Below, one piece after another: positions 32,485-43,918 of a stretch of 64,000 bases of DNA. Position numbers and translations under genes: made by a program. This stretch comes from Rhabdophis nuchalis (Eukaryota > Chordata > Lepidosauria > Squamata > Natricidae): NCBI GenBank assembly GCA_039707465.1, contig CM077643.1:244992419-245056418 (forward strand). Reading direction: 5' to 3'. The stretch's first letter is position 1, and each line of letters opens with the position of its first letter. The notes under the pieces were generated by a model. It was not told the DNA's origin and ran no database searches. It saw only the letters and a program-made list of their open reading frames with translations.

Positions 32485-33340
32485 GATATGCAAAGAAATT
32501 ATCATTCCATAAAAATATAAATGTTAAAATATTTTTTTAAATGCCTAGAAAGCCTGGCAAATTAAAGTCACAACCATCATAAGATACACCGAACTTATTC
32601 ATAGAAAATCCAAGGACCCTGCTTTTCAATAAACATTTTCTCAATGATTTATCCACCTGCATAAAAGAGAAATTAACACTGGAATTCCTAATAAAATATA
32701 CATCAATCTTGATTCATTCTAATTGCATTAATTTTTCTCATAGGATTCAAAGGTAATTTGAACTATAAATTTATATCTACTAATATTATTTCTGTACAAT
32801 TAGACATATTTAATTCAACACATTGTGATATACCATCTGTATAAATTATAAAACCCAATTTTTACAGAAATAAATTAATATTTTTAATTTTAAATGAAGC
32901 CGGTTGGATTTTTTCCCCAGTCAATCATAAAGCTAAAATTTAAACTATATTGTTGCACAGCTTCCACAAACTAGTATTATATAATATAAAGTATTACGTA
33001 GTAGTCAAAATATCTTTACAAGAAACTTATATTCACTATCCACTGCTACAACAGCCATAACATCTTGTGACTATAAAAAGAGCCAGTAGTTCATGAACCA
33101 AGTTAAAAATTAAAGGAGGCTGTGAACATCTCTGTCAGGTACCACAATATAACTTAGCAAGTGCAAAAACACAGGAATGCATTATAACTTGGCAATAGAG
33201 TAGAGATACCAAATTGTAACCTCATATATGAAAGCTGGTGAGAAACCATAGCTTTTAAAACCCAGCCAGAAACTTACTCTGAACTATTAGAAGCCTTTTT
33301 AACATCCAACAACATGCGAATAGCTGTACAATGTAATAAT
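32485..33340. other. AT-rich single-copy sequence, no gene recognised
   Basis: No coding or repeat signal supported. Confidence 0.45.
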
Positions 33341-33349
33341 AATATTTAT

Positions 33350-33470
33350 TATTTACTAGATGTACCCGGCCACTGGTTGCTGTGGCCCAGTCTGGTTAAA
33401 TGGCCAACCAATCTGTGTGTAGATCTACACCTGCACATACAAACACGTACACACAACAACCGTATAACCC
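33350..33470 (+). repeat. Unassigned interspersed repeat piece
   Basis: TTTACTAGATGTACCCGGCC followed by ACTGGTTGCTGTGGCCCAGT is a wording found in a dispersed vertebrate repeat I cannot classify. It leads straight into the CTAC array. A possible 3' relative is at 53560-53710. Confidence 0.35.
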
Positions 33471-33758
33471 CCAACCTACCTACCTACTGTATTTCTCCCT
33501 CTTTCTCTATCCCTCTACCTACCTACCTACTGTATTTTTTCCTCTCTCTCTCTATCCCTCTACCTACCTACCTACCTACCTACCTACCTACCTACCTACC
33601 TACCTACCTACCTACCTACCTACCTACCTACCGTACTTCTCCCTCTCTCTCTCTCTATCCACCTACCTACCTACCATATTTTCTCTATCTCTCTCTATCC
33701 CTCTATCTACCTACTGTATTTCTCCCTCTCTCTCTATCCCTCTATCTACCTACTGTAT
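33471..33758. repeat. Higher-order (CTAC)n / CTCTCTATCCCTCTA repeat
   Basis: Five blocks alternate a CTAC run with a TGTATTTCTCCCTCTCTC-type spacer ending TATCCCTCTA. The largest CTAC run holds about 17 units. The spacer recurs with few changes, so blocks duplicated as units. Confidence 0.9.
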
Positions 33759-33799
33759 AAAAATGATAGCACTATCATTTTTCAACAATTCTCAATGTA

Positions 33800-34193
33800 T
33801 ATGGGTTGTCATTGACTTGACAACAGTTCATTTAGTGAATGTTTAAAGTTACATCACTAAAAAAAAAGACAAACATTTTTCACACTTATGACCTTTGCAG
33901 CATCCCTGTGGTCACATGATCAAAATTCAAATATTTGGCAACTAACTCATATTTATGATGGCTGCAATATCACCAGGTCATATGGTCACCTTTTGAGACT
34001 TTCAGACAAGCAAAGAAGATAGGGAAACCAGATTCACTTAGGAACTGTTTTTCCTAACTTAACAACTGCAGTAATTCTCTTAACAACTGTGGCAAGAAAA
34101 GGTTGTAAAATGGAGCAAGTTCACTTAACAAATGTTTACCTTAACAACAGAAATTTGGGGCTCAATTGTGGTTGCAAATCAAGGACTACCAGT
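33800..34193. mobile_element. Tigger-like element, near full length
   Basis: Interior motifs GACAACAGTTCATTTAGTGA, GGTCACATGATCAAAATTCA and GAAACCAGATTCACTTAGGA to the end AATCAAGGACTACCAGTA. The left terminus has lost several positions (TGGGTTGTCATTGACTT). Confidence 0.8.
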
Positions 34194-35426
34194 ATAACTT
34201 TCTTTTTATCATTTTTATTGGGCAGTATATTTATAGCATTTCAATTCTCCCCCCTCTGATGTATCTTTATTATCCCTATATAAAAAATATTTAAAATATT
34301 CTTTTCAGAGTTCCCTTAGTTCATTTTCGTCCTTAATTATAACTTTTATTTTTAATTTCATTTAATCTGCTCCTTGTTTAGCCCTTTGTACCCACTCCGA
34401 TTTTTAAAATTTTAATCAGAATCACATAATCATTACCTGCACCTCTTTTAACCTCAACTATTCCCTGTCCTGTTTGACTACACCATTCGTAATTATCCTT
34501 TTCTCTGCATACAATTATATAATATCTTTCCCTCATGCTCACTTTGCAGCAGTTATTTTCTTATATGCCCTCCCTCATATCTACAGTCTTGGCAACTGCA
34601 GTTATGAAATACAAAATATATCTGCTGCTTGGAAGAATATGCCTTAGAAATGACCTACAATGAATATGTTGAAATATTGGTATGAATATGACTCAAGAGT
34701 TTTGCTTAAACTATTCATCAATTTGTTATTTCAATATAAAAATGTATGAAAAAAATGTGATTGGCAGTATATCTGCTAAAGTGCTGTCTGAGCGGAGGTC
34801 TTTTCTTTATTTATTTATCATTTTTCTCCGAGAGATACATTTTTGCCAAGGTATGACAGACTAATAGACTGCTGGGCATGCTATCTAGGCTAAACTCAAA
34901 ACTTAACACCTCTATAATCTGCCACATTACTAATTCAGAAGGAGACAAATCCCTCATATCCTCAACATATCATCCCTGGGAGTAAGAAAACATGTGATAT
35001 GACAGCAGTCTGCTAGAGCTTCTATCCTTCAGTGTGGCAGAGCTGGATAAGAACATTTAATACATTCATCACAAATGAACCAGTAAAAGGTTCTCCAGGC
35101 TGAATAACCAACAAGCAATGTTTCTGGCTTCTAGCCAGAAGTTCTGCACTTGGAAGAGTTTGACAAAAAAAAAGATACTTAAGGAAGTAACTTTGCTTGC
35201 ATCCTTCCTTTCAAGAATTCTAGAAGTTTGGTTAGGAATATAGAGCAGAATATAATTTTATTTTAATTATGTGATGTGAAAAGGAAATGTGTATTTGTGT
35301 TTCGCACAGATATGCTTAGAGTCGTTTTTTGTAATCGCTCTACCAGGTCCGGTTTTCTTTCTTTGCCAATAACCAGCAACTTTTACCTTGCTTGAGCAAA
35401 TCACGAGGCCAGTAATATCCCTAGAT
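34194..35426. other. T-rich sequence (possibly L1 3' UTR, minus) then single-copy
   Basis: The start (TTTCTTTTTATCATTTTTAT, then a pyrimidine-rich strand to about 34580) resembles antisense L1 3' UTRs but carries no frame to prove it. From 34600 nothing is recognised. Confidence 0.3.
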
Positions 35427-35560
35427 CAGGAGTGTCAAGCGCGCAGCCCCTGGACCGTCTGCGTCACATGCTGACCATGCCCACCCCTGGGTTAGCAAAG
35501 GAGAGAAAAGTCACAATACGTCATGGGACAACAATGGGACACCACAAGTTTGACACCCCG
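35427..35560. mobile_element. hAT-like element, CAGGGGTGTCAAAC family
   Basis: Left CAGGAGTGTCAAGCGCGCAG, right ACCACAAGTTTGACACCCC, interior CACATGCTGACCATGCCCAC. The octamers on each side (CCCTAGAT, GCCCATAT) match poorly. Confidence 0.8.
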
Positions 35561-35893
35561 GCCCATATGAATGAGGACAATGTAGTCTTGGTATAACCTT
35601 CTAGCGTTCCATTTTGATTTGAAATTCAGCTGTTCCTATGATTTCGCATTAATAGTTAAAAGGTGTGGATGCTCTCCTAGATTATAGGCTTAGAACATGG
35701 AAGTGGGCTTCATATACAGGCAGACGATTCAATCACAAATCCTAGATAAGGAAATTATCATAGAGCACTGAATGGAGAATTAATTATAGCTAAAGCATCT
35801 CCTCTTTCAGCATTAGAATTAGCTCTTTTTGATGGAGTTAAGGAAGGAAACCTTCACCTGACTGACTCTAATTTAGTAAGCTACTTCCTTTAT
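35561..35893. other. Single-copy sequence, no gene recognised
   Basis: No coding or repeat signal supported. Confidence 0.35.
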
Positions 35894-36359
35894 GAAGGGG
35901 CCTAGCTACATACGAGACCACCTCCTGCCCCATACATCCCTTCGACCGATCCGCTCCCACAGAGAGGGCCTTCTCCGGGTACCATCGGCCAGGCAATGCC
36001 GGTTGGCAATGCCTAGGGGAAGGGCTTTTTCTGTGGCGGGCCCAGCCCTCTGGAACGACCTACCCCCCGAACTACGCACCACCTCGGACCTCCGCCTCTT
36101 CCGCCAGCGTCTCAAGACTTATTTATTCCAACAAGCCGGCCTAGCATAACCCCCGTTTTCTGACTTTTAAATGTGTATAAATTTTAAATTCTTAGGGTTT
36201 TATAATGGGTTTTAGCACGGAATACAATTTAATAGTTTTTTAATAATGTATTTTTGTATTTTGTATGGTTCTTAATATTGCTTGTGCGCCACCCCGGGTC
36301 CTTGCAAGGAGAAGGGCGGGGTATAAATTTAATAAAATAAATAAATAAATAAAATAAAT
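35894..36359 (+). mobile_element. L2-type LINE 3' end with ORF2 C-terminus
   Basis: The frame 35892-36149 reads GPSYIRDHLLPHTSLRPIRS and GRAFSVAGPALWNDLPPEL, ending TYLFQQAGLA. The 3' UTR terminates GCGCCACCCCGGGTCCTTGC, GGGCGGGGTATAAATTTAAT and AAATA units. Confidence 0.9.
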
Positions 36360-36590
36360 GAAGATATATTTCCAAAATATTTTTCTTCTTTCCTCTACCT
36401 TCTCAAATGGCTTCTCTCGTAAATGTAACTGTGCTATACGGTTGAGGTTGAATGGAAATTTGTCAGGCCTACATTGCAGACCTGATTTAAAGAAATAAAC
36501 TCCACCAAGACAAATACTACTTTCATTTAAATCAGCTATACCAAGCATGTCCAACAGTTAGTAATACAGTCCCACGAAATTATATATATA

Positions 36591-36789
36591 GGTCTTGGTT
36601 TATTTGGGTCTTTTCCCATGTAAGATTAAAAGTATCTTGGCAACGTTTCGACGAGCCAAAGCTCCTACAAGCACGAGCACAAGCACGAAGCCAAAGGCAC
36701 CAGCCTGAAGATGACAAGTGTGACCTTGTCAAAATGTTGCCAAGATACTTTTAATCTTACACGGGAAAAGACCCGAATAAACCAAGACC
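36591..36789. mobile_element. Penelope-like foldback with hammerhead-like hairpin
   Basis: Two 62-nt arms (36591-36652 and 36728-36789) are near-perfect reverse complements, each carrying the GGTCTTTTCCC / GGGAAAAGACC and AACGTTTCGAC / GTCAAAATGTTG segments. Between them lies CTGAAGA-T-GACAAG-loop-CTTGTC-AAAA (36705-36734), the hammerhead-like hairpin also seen at 48559-48588 and 48982-49011. The left arm follows a TATATATA tract; the right arm abuts a CR1 tail. Confidence 0.65.
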
Positions 36790-36790
36790 T

Positions 36791-36872
36791 GAAATGGTTT
36801 AGGGTCTCCTGCTTGATCAGGGGGTTGGACTAGAAGACCTCTAAGGTACCTTCCAACTCTGTTATTATTTTA
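36791..36872 (+). mobile_element. CR1-type LINE, last 80 bp
   Basis: GAAATGGTTTAGGGTCTCCT, CAGGGGGTTGGACTAGAAGA, CTTCCAACTCTGTTATTATT is the CR1 3' terminus. It begins exactly where the foldback ends. Confidence 0.85.
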
Positions 36873-38129
36873 TATGTGGTCCAAGATAATTCCTCTTTGC
36901 TCAATGTGGCTGATGCAAGCCAAAAGACTGGATAACCATGAACAATAGTAACATAATCCTCTTAGTCCCATTATGCTCCCCACTTCTCTCTTGTATAACT
37001 TGTGATTTAGGAAGGTTCCTGTGTGAGACATTTTTGCACACTTTCTACATGTCCCGGACTGAATTTATGTTTTTCTTTGAGTCTCTTTAGTAACAATTCT
37101 CCCCTCTCTCCCATAAGGCCATCCTCTTTACTCCCTCTGAAAAAAAATATCTCAAAAGCAAAAGAACCATTGAATGGTTTTTGAGACACAAGTCCAGGCA
37201 CATGTCCCTCATAATATGAAAGGTACAAATTCAAGGACCATTGAATTATTGACTCGGGTGAATTCATCAAGGTGCTCTTCAGTCAAATTCTGTGTCATAG
37301 GCAGAAATGGCCACAAAATATACAATGTTGCTGTGAACAAGAAACACTGACTGGATTCTCTCTCAAATGAATTATACATGAGATATTCCCATGTCAGACA
37401 CATGCCTTGTGCACTGATGAGCACATTTCCTAGTTTAACATAATTTATTCTTTGGAAGAAAATGGGTTTTTTTTTAACATAAATTTTAGAAAGTTGAATT
37501 TTGCAAACCAGAGCAAAGTAGGCAGAAAATGAAATGTTTATCACCACTCACTAAAATAAATATGAAAGGAAGATTAACAGAGTACAATTTTTTTTCAGGT
37601 AATACCCATGGTCCAGGAGGAAATGACATTACTTCTTGATTAGTTCATTTCAAATATGCTTCGACAATCAATGAGCCCTTGGACAATTATTTTAATTTAT
37701 TTTCAAACTTACTAAAATAACAATATTAAGCAGATTAGAGAATGTTCAGTTATGTTTCTCTATTTTAGGCCTCTAATTGCACAAATTAGAGAAATGAGAG
37801 TACAAATTATTAAAATGAAATATTGTCACATGATCAGAAATCTTGGAGAGGGACTTTAGGAAAGAGCTCCCATGATGCTTTTCTCTTCTCCTGTGTACTT
37901 GACAAACTATGCCTGACCTTCAGTGCTATCAATTAATCACTTACTTGTGATTAATTTTCAGAATCTCCTTCTCACAAATTGAAGGGGCTGGAATCCAGGA
38001 GATACTCTTTCTAGGAGAGTAACATTACAGAGGAATAAGAGACTACTAAGTCTAGATATTATATGTGAGAGAAAGAGGGGAAAGACAAACCCTTCCTCAC
38101 AGTTCCCAGAGTATATTTAGATGCAGATA
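36873..38129. other. Single-copy sequence, no gene recognised
   Basis: Two overlapping minus frames (37209-37547, 112 codons; 37007-37270, 87 codons) could be one frameshifted ORF, but neither resembles a family I know and both are AT-biased. Confidence 0.35.
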
Positions 38130-38332
38130 CAAATAGCACTTAGACTTCTGCTTCACAGCCCTCTCTAAGTGGTTTACAGAATCAGTATATTGTCCCCAAC
38201 AATCTCATTTTACCGACCTCGGAAGAATGGAAGGCTGAGGCAACCATGAACTCGATCAGGATCAAACTCCAGACTGTGGGCAGAGTTTGCCTGCAATACT
38301 GCATTCTTACCACTGTGCCATCAGGGCTCAGT
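38130..38332 (-). mobile_element. Sauria-type tRNA SINE, antisense
   Basis: Reads backwards from AAATAGCACTTAGACTTCTG and CCCTCTCTAAGTGGTTTACA through ACCTCGGAAGAATGGAAGGC to ATTCTTACCACTGTGCCATC (A-box region reversed). Same family as 4333-4563. Confidence 0.8.
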
Positions 38333-39563
38333 GTGAAACAGTAGAGTCCTCATTCTGGCAGGATTTTGCCCATAGGAGTGAAACCATAAGGAACTCAGAT
38401 TGGAAGTATTGCCATTTTGGGGTTTGGGGCATGACAAACATATATGAGAAAATCCTTTCCTTTAAAGGCAGCATTGTGAGAGGAGGATTTCTCCTTTCTG
38501 TGCTTCCTGAAAAGCTGCTCTGCAGGATGGGTGATCTTCTGGAATATTGTTAGAGGAGATTGTCAGGTTGCAGCAAAAAGGAAGAATTTATCAAAATCAT
38601 GGATCACTTGAGGTGTGCCAAAGCACATCCATTTTAAAGGTCAAAGCTTCAGTTTCTGGTGTCTTCAGTTGTAGCTAAACACTGAACACATACCTGTTTA
38701 GACAATACTCAGCTTAACATAAGACAATTTTGTTTTGTGATTTAGTGATGAACATTGACAAGTTGATTTTACATATCATTTGAGGAAGTTAAAGAAATAA
38801 GACAAGAAGTGCATAAATAAATGAGGAAAAGACCTCAGAGGACCCAGGAAAGTAATTCTTCTCTCATGAGCTTCAACTACGGTATCATAATTCATCCTCA
38901 AGTTCAACTGTTATCAAATTACTGCATTTCAACGATAAATCAAGTCATAATGTGGAAGGTGAGTTTGGTTTCTCTACGAAAGAACCAAATCAAGAGTCAT
39001 CTTTGGGGAAAAGTGATCATATGCAAGAAATGGCAGGCATGAAATGACCTCCTGAGCTCTTCTGCCATTTCCTCCCCTTTCTTTCTATTACTTGACAGAT
39101 GTTGCTGAGATGTTGATTCACCTTTCATCTTTGTGCCTTCAGTGTTTTTTGCCATGCACCACCCAAATTAGTATGCCATGGGTATGACAATATGTTATTT
39201 GACTTTTCAAAATAAGAACTATTCTTACAACGTGTCTGAACAACGTTGGAAGAAGGAACTTTATCCATAACAGACGCAGGGGGTTCTTTTAATTTTATCC
39301 TCTGTGCTTTAGGTTCAGCTGTGAAAGACTAACTGGCTCAAAGTTAGTCTGTGAACTTCCATGGCTGAGGGCATGTACAGTCTGAATGTTCCAGATTTTA
39401 ACCATTATACAACATTGAACAAAGAGAAACATTAAATCGGGATGCAACTTTGTCTCTCTCTCCGTTTGATTTAGAGACAGAAACACAGACAGACAGACAG
39501 ACAGACAGAGACAGAGGCAGACAGAGACAGAGAGCAGCGAGAAAACATGGCAGACAAGTGGAA
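38333..39563. other. No gene recognised; short (CAGA)n run
   Basis: Single-copy up to a CAGA/GACA-rich stretch at about 39480-39533 just left of the hAT. Confidence 0.4.
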
Positions 39564-39802
39564 CAGTGGTGGTATTCAATTTTTTTACTATCAGTTCTGT
39601 GGGCGTGGTGTGGCTTGGTGGGCGTGGCAGGGGAAGGTTACTGCAAAATCCCCGTTCCCTCCCAATCAGCTGGGACACGGGAGGCAGAGAATAGATGTGG
39701 GTGGGGCCAGTCAGAGGTGGTGTTTACTGGTTCTCGAAACTACTCAAAATTTCTGCTACCGGTTCTCCAGAACTGCTCAGAACCTGCTGAATACCACCTC
39801 TG
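39564..39802. mobile_element. hAT-like element, CAGTGGTGGG family
   Basis: Left CAGTGGTGGTATTCAATTTT, right GCTGAATACCACCTCTG; interior GTGGCTTGGTGGGCGTGGCA. Octamers AAGTGGAA (39556-39563) and AAGTAGAG (39803-39810) agree at 6 of 8. Confidence 0.82.
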
Positions 39803-39810
39803 AAGTAGAG

Positions 39811-40424
39811 AGATTTTTAAACTCATTTTACATTGTAAAATGATGTTAGAGGTGATATTTTGCATGATATCAAATCACCAGGGCAGAAAGAAAACCTGAA
39901 TAATTTTGTACGGGAATATAGAACAAGAATGTTTTTATAGATTTCAGTACCATAATAAGCATCTACTTATTCTTAATATAGGGAAGAGCTTTTTCTTCCT
40001 CTCATATAGAAGAATTCTCAACTTTCAGGGTGATGGGTAGGAAATTATGTAGCAATTTTATAATGACTGTAAGGGAAATTCAAATTAGGTTCATTAATCT
40101 ACAAGCAAATCCTTACCTAATGCAATAAAGATGAAATTATGTAGAAAGGGATAAGGGCATTCTTTTCACATTGGACTCTGGCCACATTGCAGCTGCAAGG
40201 AAAGAATAAATCAACAAGAAATCAGACCTCTCTCTTTCTGTTAGGCTTCATGAAACCCTGCAATTGGAAAATGCTTGCATTTTTTCAAAGCAGACTTGAA
40301 GATGCAAAAGTAGTATCGAATCCAACTCCATAGTTTTCAGTATTGATTATCTAACCTTTCATCACTATCTCTCATATACATACTGTACATACACACACAT
40401 TTACATGTGCTTCCTCTAAAAGAA
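39811..40424. other. Single-copy sequence, no gene recognised
   Basis: No coding or repeat signal supported. Confidence 0.4.
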
Positions 40425-41232
40425 GACCAGGTCTTATTTTCTTTTGGGCCCCAAAATAAGCACTAGGGCTTATTTTTGGGGGGTGTCTTACTTTTTTCCC
40501 TGTATGGGAAGCTGACTTCTGCTTGCTCAGGGTAGGACAGGAGGCCGCACAGCATACCAGTGCAGCCGCTGTAAGGCAGAGGGGATGTAGCTGCCCCACA
40601 CACCTCACGATGACTTACGCCATGGCCCTGCTGCCAAGCCATCTATGCCACAACCTGCCTCACCTTGCAGTGGAGGCTCTGGCAGCCCTGTCCAGCAGGA
40701 CCTTGGATGGCTGTGGCCCATGCCTTCTGCTTGCTTGTGGCCACAATAGAGCAGGTAGCCAAGCAAGGCAAGGTAGGGTGGAGCTGCCCATGCACCCTGC
40801 ATTCGCTTACATCAGGGCCCCCACAGCTGGACCACCCATGCATCGACACCTACTTCGCGGTTGCGGCACCAGCACACCACTTGGTCTCCTGCTCTGTTGT
40901 GGCCATCAGCAGTAGAAGAAGTGGGCTAGCATCCAAATGGGCTCCTACTGTAGATGGCTGCTGGTGCTGCTGCTGTGAGGCAGATGTTGGGGCATGGATG
41001 GCCTGGCTGCAGGGACCCTGAGGTAAGCCGGTGTGGGTCATGTGGGGCAACTCCACCACTCATCATCTTTCCTCATGGCCATGGCACCACAAGCAACCAG
41101 GCAGAATGGGCGGGCAGCTGACTGTGCAGGCTGTTAAATATTTTTTTGGGTTAGGACTTATATTAGGCACACATGTAAGAACATACTAGGTTTTATTTTT
41201 AGGATAGGTCTTATTTTCAGGGAAACAGGGTA
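40425..41232 (-). mobile_element. GC-rich terminal-inverted-repeat element, AAAATAAG type
   Basis: The right end (GGTCTTATTTTCAGGGAAAC, AGGGTA) is the reverse complement of the left end of the element at 43919. The left part repeats AAAATAAGCACTAGGGCTTA. The roughly 600-bp interior is CpG- and CAG-rich and gives incidental frames. Superfamily not assigned; no TSD seen. Confidence 0.6.
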
Positions 41233-41247
41233 CATATATACATACAT

Positions 41248-41800
41248 ATAGTCTCCAACGTACGACCACAATTGTGCTCCAAATTTCTGTTGCTAAGAGA
41301 GACAGTGTTAAATATGTGTCCCCCCCCCCCCCATTTTCTTGCTGTAGTTGTTAAGTGAGTCACTGCGGTTGTTAAATTAATAACATAGCTGTTAAGGGAA
41401 TCTGGCTTCCCCCATTGACTTTGCTTATCAGAAGGTTGCAAAAGCTGATCACATGACTACAGGACCCTGAACCCATCATAAGTATGAGTCAGTTGCCAAG
41501 CGTCTGAACTGAACTGTTGTAATGTAGAAGTCTGGACTGACTGAAGAGGTGACAGACTAGCTGAGGTGAAATGAACAGCTTTTATTTCAACAGAACAACC
41601 CTCAAAGGTAACTATATACAAATCAGCACCCTGCTCTGCTTGACAACTATTTATATGGGAGCTGTCAAGCAGAGCACCCAATAGAAGAAGAATAAAAAAA
41701 CCCGCTTCCAGCCTGGTGCATCTTATCCAATAGGCACAAGCCTTTGGTTGCCAGTCTGTCAGTTGTAAGTTGAGGACTTGAGGCCAGTTGTAAGTCAAGG
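41248..41800. mobile_element. Tigger-like element, rearranged and split by a solo LTR
   Basis: TAGTCTCCAACGTACGACCA at left through CATCATAAGTATGAGTCAGT (to about 41510) and the end TTGTAAGTTGAGGACT near 41762-41778. Internal deletion, duplicated terminal words to about 41820, and the LTR insertion separate the parts. Confidence 0.7.
41523..41761 (-). mobile_element. Solo LTR inside the Tigger-like element
   Basis: On the minus strand the 239-bp block starts TGACAGACTGGC and ends CTTCTACA (TG...CA). It has a TATA box CCATATAAATAG (about 41647-41658) and a polyadenylation signal GAAATAAAAGCTG (about 41577-41590) in normal order. Direct repeats GTTGTAA abut both ends (41516-41522, 41762-41768). 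No internal region remains, as after LTR-LTR recombination. Confidence 0.7.
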
Positions 41801-41840
41801 ACTTTACATGTAAGTCAAGGATTACATTTCTCTCTCTCTC

Positions 41841-41843
<3 letters not shown>

Positions 41844-41896
<53 letters not shown>
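41844..41896. repeat. (CA)n microsatellite
   Basis: About 26 CA units preceded by a (TC)n run. Confidence 0.97.
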
Positions 41897-41899
<3 letters not shown>

Positions 41900-42616
41900 C
41901 CCTTCTCTATCTACGTACCCATTCTCCCAACTTTATCTTTTGAAAGTTGAAAATCCTCACAAAATATCACAGAGGTTTTTGGATGCCTTATAATTAATTT
42001 CATTTTTAAATATGAAGTCTTTTGCTTAAATCATATATCAGCTTTCTACATTTCAGCCTCTGCACAAATGAACTGCATAAATAGTACACAATGGCTTACC
42101 TTATGCACTTGAGATAACAAAACAACACATCAGCAGTACCTTGAAGATACAAAAATACATGTTCATTAATAAACATAAATAAGACATACAATATATAAAG
42201 AGGAAAAATAGATGAAAAACATATTTTAAAACTCCTGTTACCAACGTAATAACAGAATATATAGAGGAAGAGTGCTTTATTGTGAAAAAGATGTTTATGG
42301 AATGGTTAAGGAGGGATTATGGTGGTATTACATAAACAACTTGATTGGAATTGCTAGTTTTGTGATGAAAGTATTTTTTTTAAACTGAAGAGTATAAATG
42401 ACAGGTTCTAAATTCATTGTGTATTTTTTAAAGTCTGTCTTGAAATGTTTTTAATAAACTTTGTATGATTTTCATCCTGATTGCAGCTTTGTGTTTATAT
42501 TCAGTAGACTGACTAAAAAACATTTTGCAATAATGCTTTAATTCCTAGGAGGACTTCCTAGGAAATCATTCTTTTTTCTCAGCAGGAAAAATTGGAGGGT
42601 GGGGAGAGTAGGAATG
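41897..42616. other. AT-rich sequence, no gene recognised
   Basis: No coding or repeat signal supported. Confidence 0.4.
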
Positions 42617-42624
42617 TTTTAGAT

Positions 42625-42978
42625 CAGTGATGGCTAACCTTTTACAGACCAAGTGCCCAAAGAGTGCACGTGCAGTTGTGAATGCGTGTGCGCCAGAACC
42701 CCCCAAACCCACACATGGGCCCTGATTCTCTGTGCATGTGCACATCCTCTGCACACACCCCACCCCCACACATGTTTATACATACCCACACCCACACATG
42801 CATGCACATCCCCCTGCATGCTCCCCATGCATGCCTGACAGAGACCCAATGACTAGCTGGCTGGTGGGAGGCATGGGTGCATGCGTGGTGGAGCTGAACT
42901 GGGGTTACAGCTTCCATGCCCACAGAGAGGGTGCTGTGTGCCACCTGTGGCATGCATGCCATAGCTTCGCCATCATGG
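42625..42978. mobile_element. hAT-like element, CAGTGATGGCGAACC family
   Basis: Left CAGTGATGGCTAACCTTTTA, right CATAGCTTCGCCATCATGG. TSD-like octamers TTTTAGAT (42617-42624) and CTTTAGGT (42979-42986) agree at 6 of 8. The interior is rich in CACACCC and CATGCAC words. Confidence 0.82.
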
Positions 42979-42988
42979 CTTTAGGTGG

Positions 42989-43049
42989 TGGGGAGAGAGA
43001 GACACACACACACAGAGAGACAGAGACAGAGAGAGAGAGAGAGAGAGAC
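42989..43049. repeat. (CA)n/(GA)n mixed microsatellite
   Basis: GAGAGAGACACACAC then a long CAGAGA / GAGAGA run, immediately beside the hAT target duplication. Confidence 0.9.
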
Positions 43050-43918
43050 AAAAGAATAAATTTGGCCGGCTTTTGGAAGAAAGGATTAGACCTATTCTAA
43101 ATCCCAGTGGAAAACTTGACAACCATTAATTTCCTGATATCAGAACTGCCACACTGGAAAGACTAAGTTGGATAGATATTTTTCATTTACTTTTTTTTAC
43201 AAACAAAACACCTTTATTAAGTTTCTCTTTATTAAGTTTCAAAAGCAAACATTAAAATACAAATTAACATAAAGGGGGAAAAGGGAGGGAACAAAAGGAC
43301 AGGTTAAAAAGTGACAAAAGCACATCAAACCAATATATAACAAAAGTCATCTCCAACATTTTCCAGTACAGAAATAATAATACAATACCACAACCTCTGT
43401 CTAATTTAAATGAGTAATTGGAAATTAAATCTTAAAATTGTTAATAAACATTCTACATGTTCAATATTTATATTTATATTAATCTATTCTAATACATAAT
43501 AGTCACTTGTCTAAAATCCACATTTTTTCCACAGTTAAATTAGATCTAATTCTTAAATCTCATAATCAAGTGTTAATTTTTCTGCAGCTCCTGTAAGAAA
43601 TCTTAACAGTTCACATATTCCCGGAATACCCACAAGACACCATAAGAGAGCTATAACCAAAACTATAGCTATCACAGTTCATTTTACTGTCTGTGGGAGG
43701 CACAAGAGGAACCCAGAAAGTCTCGTGATGGCAGGATTTGAGATTGCACAGTGTCTCTGAAACCATAGCTCTGTACATGACTACCTAAGTGTTCTCCTGG
43801 TAAAGAAAGATTAAAATATGCCCATGAACACATAAACTCAGAAGTCAAGGTACATTATTCTACCTAAATATGAAAAGTCTCCTTGACATCAGCAAGGATG
43901 TTGATGCACTATAGGAGT
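43050..43918. other. AT-rich sequence, possibly L1 3' UTR on the minus strand
   Basis: TTTTTTTTACAAACAAAACA followed by CTTTATTAAGTTTC (twice) and a purine-rich strand resembles an antisense poly(A) end. No coding frame confirms it. Confidence 0.3.

Noticed and set aside
33314..33846. YLPTYLPT repeat proteins
   Set aside because: Pure translation of the CTAC microsatellite.
37007..37547. Two overlapping minus frames as a frameshifted gene
   Set aside because: Neither translates to anything familiar, and joining them would require an assumed frameshift with no supporting motif.
40523..41059. Cluster of overlapping long frames on both strands
   Set aside because: Frames in all phases within the GC-rich interior of a terminal-inverted-repeat element are expected by composition; no motif is present.
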